From Neocallimastix lanati (nom. inval.) (taxonomy: Eukaryota > Neocallimastigomycota > Neocallimastigomycetes > Neocallimastigales > Neocallimastigaceae): a stretch of DNA of 64,000 nt. The position numbers and the translations under genes are program-made. Shown one piece after another: positions 58,981 to 64,000 of this stretch; within the stretch, counting starts at the first letter, position 1; each line of letters starts with the position of its first letter. The stretch spans positions 2,301,134 through 2,365,133 of the forward strand of contig JACVTC010000006.1 of NCBI GenBank assembly GCA_016946835.1, in the 5' to 3' direction. The notes under the pieces were generated by a model. That model saw nothing but the letters and a program-made list of their open reading frames with translations. It ran no database searches and was not told where the DNA came from.

Positions 58981-61900
58981 GTGTTTAAATTAAATTATGG
59001 GAGTAAGCAATCTTCCAAAATAACTAAAATTGCATCATCGAATCAATCAATAAATTACCTTAATAAGGAAAATAATCAAATCCCTCAAATTAATGTAGCC
59101 CAGAAAAAGAAAGTGCCTACAAGTACTTTGGATAAGAATAAAATCTCTCCAAATAATAAAAGTATAGTTAAACCATCCATTCTCAATCAACCAAATATTA
59201 AGAAAGTTAAACAACAAAAGAAAGCAATTAGGAATACAAGAAGAAGAAAAATAAGTGAAGAACTTAATAATGAAAAACAAAATGACCATGAATTAAATGA
59301 TAATGATGAAATTATTATTGATGAACCAAATAATACAAAGGAAAATACAAAAGATTCTGAAATGAAAAATAATTCAGAAAACAATAATGGAAATAATAAT
59401 GAAAGTAATAATGAAAATAATAAGAATAATGTAATTAACATAATTGATGAACATAGAAAAATAAATAATGAAAATAATACCAAAGACGTTCTAACACATA
59501 GTCAATCTCTCAGTCAAACTAAACAAACCAGAAAAAGAAGTATGACAGATATACAAATGTTAGAACCAGGTAATAAATTTAGTATAATTAAGGAAGCCAA
59601 CAACTTGTTTCCGAAAATTAGTCTTGCACAATTACTTTCTATTAGTCCTACTCTTAGGAAGGAATTAGGACAAGGATGTAAGCCAAAAATAGATAATGTA
59701 TTATGCTCTCTTTATAATATTCCTATTCCAATCTTTATTGGAAAAACGAAAGAAGTATTTTTAAAAATTCTTTACGATACAGGAGCAAATGTAAATGTTA
59801 TAATAATAGGATGTTTAAATAAATTTAATGATGTGAAAATTGAAGAAGATATAATAGAACAAAATATTACTTTAGCAAATGGATCTACAGTACCTACTAA
59901 ATACTATGTTCCATTGAAAATTAACATTAATGATTCTTGCAACATTTATGAAAAATTTTATATTATAAATCAAGATAATCCATACTTTGATATTATTTTT
60001 GGAAGAAGTATTCAAAAGAAATATAGATTACTTATTGATCCAGATGATGATTTCATATATCAGAAAACAAGAAAAGGTCTTAAAAAGATAATCCAGATAA
60101 TTAACTCAAATAACACAAATAATATTCCCTTAATGAATGCTATTTATGTATCTAAAGAAGATGAAGAAATTCGTGAAATTAACTCTACCTTAAACGAAAT
60201 TCTTAATTCTGTCCCAGATAAAGTTAAATCAAAATTTGAAAGTCTTATTAATCAATACAAAAACTGTATGGCAACATCACTAAGTCAGCTAACAACTGCT
60301 AACCTTGAACCACATTCAATAATTACTACTACTGAAAAACCTATTAAGCTAAAACCTTATAAATTATCAAAAGAGCATTCTGATATTCTAAAAGAAGAAA
60401 TTATATCCTTACTTAATAAAGGCTTAATTATTCCCTCGCATTCCCCTTGGTCATTTCCTGTTTTATTAGTCAGAAAGAAAAATGGGAAATGGAGACTATG
60501 TATAGATTACAGAAGGCTTAATGAAATCACTATTAAAGATTCATATGCACTTCCTTTCATCGATGAACTTGTCTCTTCAGTTAGAGGTGCTAAAATATTT
60601 TCAGCCCTTAACTTATATTCGGGTTATCACCAAATCCCAATGAATCCCAGAGATATTGAAAAAACTTCTTTCACAACAAAATTTGGAAACTATAATTTTG
60701 TTGTTATGCCTTTCGGTTTAACTAATGCTCCCGCTACCTTTCAAAGGGAGATGAACAGAATCCTTTTACCCCTCATTGGTAAATGCTTATTCGTTTACAT
60801 CGATGACATAGTTGTATATTCTACTTCTATTGAAGAACATCTTGAACATTTAAAACAAGTATTTGAAATATTCTCCAAGTACAATCTCTCCCTCAATCTT
60901 CAAAAATGCAAATTTTTCCAAGAATCAATTGAAGTCTTAGGTCATGTTCTTACCCCTAATGGTTTAAAAACTGTTCCTTCTAAAGTTCAAAGTATAGCCC
61001 TTTGGGAAGCTCCCAAAAATGTTAATGAATTCAGGTCTTTCCTTGGTCTTGCTAGTTATTACAGAAAATTTATACAAAATTTCTCTATAAGAGCTGACTC
61101 TCTTTTTAAACTACTTAAGAAAAATCAACCATATATATGGACTTCTGATCGTAATGAAGCCTTTGAAGACATACGTCACTGTTTATTGTCTGACCCTATA
61201 CTATGTTTTCCTGACTTTGATAAAGAATTTATTGTTAGAACAGACGCCTCTACTCAAGGTATTGATGTTGTCCTCTTACAGGTGGAGGATGACAAATTGG
61301 AACACCCAATTTGTTGTGTAAATCGTACTTTATCACCTCCAGAAAGAAATTACTCTGTAACTGATCTTGAAGGTTTGGCTATTAATTACGCAATCCAAAA
61401 ATTCCGTCAGTACTTAATTAGTAACAAGAAACCAACTATATTCATTACGGATCATAAACCACTCTTAGGATTTTACAAAAATACTATTCCAAATAAAGGA
61501 AGACACATGCGTTGGATAGAAGAATTTAACAAATATAAAATTGAACTAAAATATGAAAAAGGAAAGAAAAATGTTTTCGCAGACACTCTTTCAAGACTAC
61601 ATTCAAAAGACAGCGAAGATATTATAAAATGTATTAATACAATTTTAGCTGATCTTAATCCAAAAGATTTAAACCTACCAGAAGGAATAATCAAATACTT
61701 CACTAAGAATTATCAAGTTGTTGATAACACCTTATATTATAAGAAAGATGATACTTATTTAAAAGTTATCTATCGTGATGAAGACAAAAAGGATATAATT
61801 AATCGTGCTCATTCTGTAGGACATGAAGGAGCCGAAAAAACTGTAAACAGAATACTAAATTCATATTATTGGCCCGGCATTTGGAATGACGTTAGGATGT

Positions 61901-61986
61901 GGATCAAATCTTGCAGAAAATGTCAACTTTGTAGACCAAAACCAATCCCGAAAAACACTGCAGATAATGTAACACCAGTTGAATAA
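58981..61986 (+). CDS. pol: Pol of element K, part 1: protease, RT, RNase H, integrase zinc domain
   Basis: 1001 codons before a TAA. The frame has no upstream ATG and starts at the gag end, so it is expected as a Gag-Pol fusion by -1 shift; the GTG at 58981 is only a frame marker. Residues 1-240 are Lys/Asn-rich linker. Protease motif LYDTGANVN, catalytic D266, then IIFGRS. RT from about 450 to 680: WRLCIDYRRLN, FSALNLYSGYHQIPM, MPFGLTNAPATFQ, catalytic YIDD 606-609 in LFVYIDDIVVYS. RNase H: RTDAS (D755), DLEGLA, TDHKPL and FADTLSRL give the four acidic residues. Integrase HHCC: H944, H948, C978, C981 with normal spacing. The stop is 21 codons after C981. The catalytic core follows in the same frame. 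Length and domains are those of a full Ty3/gypsy pol apart from the stop. Confidence 0.9.
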   Translation: MFKLNYGSKQSSKITKIASSNQSINYLNKENNQIPQINVAQKKKVPTSTLDKNKISPNNKSIVKPSILNQPNIKKVKQQKKAIRNTRRRKISEELNNEKQNDHELNDNDEIIIDEPNNTKENTKDSEMKNNSENNNGNNNESNNENNKNNVINIIDEHRKINNENNTKDVLTHSQSLSQTKQTRKRSMTDIQMLEPGNKFSIIKEANNLFPKISLAQLLSISPTLRKELGQGCKPKIDNVLCSLYNIPIPIFIGKTKEVFLKILYDTGANVNVIIIGCLNKFNDVKIEEDIIEQNITLANGSTVPTKYYVPLKININDSCNIYEKFYIINQDNPYFDIIFGRSIQKKYRLLIDPDDDFIYQKTRKGLKKIIQIINSNNTNNIPLMNAIYVSKEDEEIREINSTLNEILNSVPDKVKSKFESLINQYKNCMATSLSQLTTANLEPHSIITTTEKPIKLKPYKLSKEHSDILKEEIISLLNKGLIIPSHSPWSFPVLLVRKKNGKWRLCIDYRRLNEITIKDSYALPFIDELVSSVRGAKIFSALNLYSGYHQIPMNPRDIEKTSFTTKFGNYNFVVMPFGLTNAPATFQREMNRILLPLIGKCLFVYIDDIVVYSTSIEEHLEHLKQVFEIFSKYNLSLNLQKCKFFQESIEVLGHVLTPNGLKTVPSKVQSIALWEAPKNVNEFRSFLGLASYYRKFIQNFSIRADSLFKLLKKNQPYIWTSDRNEAFEDIRHCLLSDPILCFPDFDKEFIVRTDASTQGIDVVLLQVEDDKLEHPICCVNRTLSPPERNYSVTDLEGLAINYAIQKFRQYLISNKKPTIFITDHKPLLGFYKNTIPNKGRHMRWIEEFNKYKIELKYEKGKKNVFADTLSRLHSKDSEDIIKCINTILADLNPKDLNLPEGIIKYFTKNYQVVDNTLYYKKDDTYLKVIYRDEDKKDIINRAHSVGHEGAEKTVNRILNSYYWPGIWNDVRMWIKSCRKCQLCRPKPIPKNTADNVTPVE

Positions 61987-62859
61987 CCATTTACTCGTGT
62001 TGGACTTGATACGATTGGTCCTCTTCCAATTACTAAAAATGGAAATATGTATATTATTACATTGGTTGACTACTTCACAAAATGGGTTGAAGCTAAAACC
62101 ATTCCAAACACAAAGACTGAAGAAGTTATAAAATTTTTAACTGAAGTTATATCAAGACATGGTCCTCCAGAAATAATTGTTACAGATAATGGAAGTTCGT
62201 TCGCATCAGATATTACTAAAATGATGATCGATCTTTATGGGTCATGGGTGCACTTTGTATCTCCACATCATCCAGAATCAAATGGTATGATTGAAAACCG
62301 TAATAGAGAAGTAGAGAAAATTCTAAGACTCTTAGTTGAAAACGAAAGTGAATGGGATGAATATTTACCATCCGCACTTTGGGCTCTTAGAACAACAAAA
62401 AATTCCAAAACAAAATTTAGCAGCTTTGAATTACTTTATGGGAGAAAAGACACCTGGCCATTAGAAGTAATGTTTCCAGATATTTACAAAGATCCAAATG
62501 AAACAGATAAAGAATATATTTTTAGAAGATTCCTAAGACATCAGTATTGGGTGAAACAAGCAACAGAATATTCGGATTACGCAAATCAATATTGGGAACA
62601 TCGCATTGGACTATCGAAATCACTAAAGAAAAATTATAAACCCGGAGATTATGTGATGATAAGACTAATTGGAAGAAGTAAGTTAAATCCTTACTTTTAT
62701 GGACCATATAAAGTAATTAACAAACAAAAATTCAATACAGTTGTCCTCGAAGATCCTCAAACAGGAAAACTTCTTGATCGAAATGTACATATTAAAAATG
62801 TTTTTCCTTATATCATTTCAGAAAAAGAATTAACTTCAAGGGACGAAGTTCAATCTTAA
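61987..62859 (+). pseudogene. Pol of element K, part 2: integrase catalytic core and C-terminal module
   Basis: Same frame as part 1, directly after the TAA at 61984-61986. Catalytic triad: Asp in VGLDTIGPLP (62008-62010), Asp in IIVTDNGSSF (62185-62187), Glu in NGMIENRNRE (62293-62295), spacings D-x58-D-x35-E as in this family. The GPY/F module LNPYFYGPYKVI is at about 62683-62718. The first ATG after the stop is at 62047, so an independent product would lack the first catalytic Asp. Without readthrough this part cannot give active integrase. No other lesion seen. Confidence 0.85.
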
Positions 62860-62871
62860 CCGCCGAGGAAT

Positions 62872-63613
62872 TGATAAATAACAAAATTAATAAATCTTGA
62901 AATTTATTATACATAAAATCAAACTAACCTTAGCAAAGTTTAATAATAATTTAATAAAATAAAAAAAAAATTAATTAATTAATTAAAACAAATAAATTAC
63001 ACTTAAAAATTACATTAATACTCAGATATGAAAGAAATATTATATATTTTTCAAAATAAAAATATTAAGATTAAATTTAAAATAAAATAATTAGTTTTAA
63101 TAATTAGTTTTATAATAATTTTTATAATTAATTTTATAATTAAATAATAATTTTATAATAACAAAATTTATTAATTTAAATAACAAATATTTTTAATTAT
63201 TTTTATAATAAACAAATTTATTTATTTTATTATTAAATATTTATTTTATTATTAATTTTATTACTTTTATTTTATTTAATTATTATTTTTATTTATAAAT
63301 TATAAATAGTTTAATTTTAAAGAAAAATATAAATACTTGTAAATATTTCATGTAAATATTTTTATTATTATTATTATTAATTAATTTTATAATTTTAATA
63401 ATCACTTTTAATTTTTATAATGTTTAATAAATTTTAATAAAAGATTTATAAAATAAAAAATTAGAAAACAAGTGTTCTAATAAACCAAATTTTTAGTGTT
63501 ATTTTTAACAAACATTTTAATTCATAAATAACTTATACAGTTATTATTAAATAAATTGAAATTATCACTTTTTAATTCTACATTAAAATTAAGATAATTT
63601 CTAAAATTTATCA
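62872..63613 (+). repeat. 3' LTR of K
   Basis: 742 bp, TGATAAATAAC...AAATTTATCA, nearly identical to the 5' LTR. Preceded 12 bases after the pol stop by a short purine stretch GAGGAA, a weak polypurine tract. Confidence 0.9.
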
Positions 63614-63616
63614 ACA

Positions 63617-64000
63617 TGGTAGACTCGGGGTGATTCTTATTGATTTAAAATCAAGCAGGGGGGACGGGTATTACCCTGCTTTGATTTTAACAAAGAAAAA
63701 AAATTTTTTTTATTAAAAAGTGTTTATTATTTATTAATATAAAATTTTATTATTTAAAGTACACATATTTAATTTTTAAGAAATATTTAAATATTTTATA
63801 TTTTTTTATGAATTTAAAGTATAATTAGTTGTTTATAATTTAAATAATTTTATAGAATTATTGAATTAATTTTATATCAATAATTCATTTTTGTTTTAAT
63901 TTTTATAAATATAATAATATAATATTCAAATATAATTTAATTAAAAATAATTATAAAATAAATATATAGAAAATAGTTTTTACTATTTTCTTTGATATTT
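63617..64000. mobile_element. LTR C3 (runs off the window)
   Basis: TGGTAGACTCGGGG directly after K and the bases ACA. Matches C1 and C2 to the window end, including the GC-rich hairpin at 63642-63690. Confidence 0.8.

Larger units (their letters stand above)
56402..63613 (+). mobile_element. Ty3/gypsy element K, nearly complete
   Basis: 7.2 kb: 5' LTR, PBS, leader, gag, pol (protease, RT, RNase H, integrase), 3' LTR. Domain order RT-RNase H-integrase is that of Metaviridae. The LTRs differ at roughly ten positions, mostly small indels, so the insertion is young. It is inactivated, or at least restricted, by one stop codon in pol at 61984-61986. Flanks TACAA on the left and AACA on the right are not a clean duplication. 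The left neighbour is L2 and the right is LTR C3. I see no chromodomain after the integrase. Confidence 0.9.

Noticed and set aside
62522..62707. Minus-strand frame within the integrase
   Set aside because: Shadow of the integrase reading frame.
1..64000. Organelle or Plasmodium-type genome, because of the base composition
   Set aside because: Nuclear-type tRNA with Pol III terminator, LTR and LINE elements and fungal CBM1 proteins argue against both.

Overview
This is an extremely AT-rich eukaryotic window with long A and T homopolymers, AT microsatellites and Asn/Lys-rich proteins. Two secreted proteins end in fungal family 1 cellulose-binding modules (CBM1), and one small gene looks bacterial. 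Together these point to an anaerobic gut fungus (Neocallimastigomycota). The assignment is an inference. Dictyostelium-like amoebae share the base composition and tRNA-targeted retroelements, but I do not know CBM1 in them.

Region 1 (1-18 kb) is a direct segmental duplication. Each unit carries a degraded LINE-type retrotransposon on the minus strand followed by a secreted CBM1 protein gene on the minus strand (2860-4218 and 11722-13326). The units are bounded by a repeat ending in a poly(A)/poly(T) tract. Between them, 5225-6905 forms a 1.7 kb imperfect palindrome. Region 2 (19-22.4 kb) holds two ordinary genes: a B-box/coiled-coil/TLDc protein (plus) and a small bacterial-like protein with an acidic insertion (minus). 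They are followed by a 1.26 kb element with terminal inverted repeats and a microsatellite core (22.4-23.7 kb).

Region 3 (about 26-64 kb) is a retrotransposon graveyard. Between 29.4 and 47.5 kb about sixteen LTR-sized units lie end to end. Most are separated by a 5-bp direct repeat (AACAA on the left, CAATA in two places, AATAA on the right), and the series stops 11-15 bp upstream of a tRNA-Ala gene (47510-47586). The simplest reading is repeated Ty3-like integration at one tRNA-upstream target, each event leaving a solo LTR and copying the same target bases. Two further LTRs (B and N) are nested in older ones with unrelated target duplications (AACTA, CATTT). TATA-like boxes, conserved hairpins and linked coding remnants show that most of these LTRs are transcribed leftward, divergent from the tRNA.

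Right of the tRNA lie a gag-only minus-strand element with a tRNA-type primer-binding site (47981-50017), a second LTR chain with AAAAT target duplications, and inverted copies of several LTRs. Element K (56402-63613) is a nearly complete Ty3/gypsy element with two very similar LTRs, gag, and a pol broken by one in-frame stop just before the integrase catalytic core. A C-type LTR directly follows K and runs off the window.
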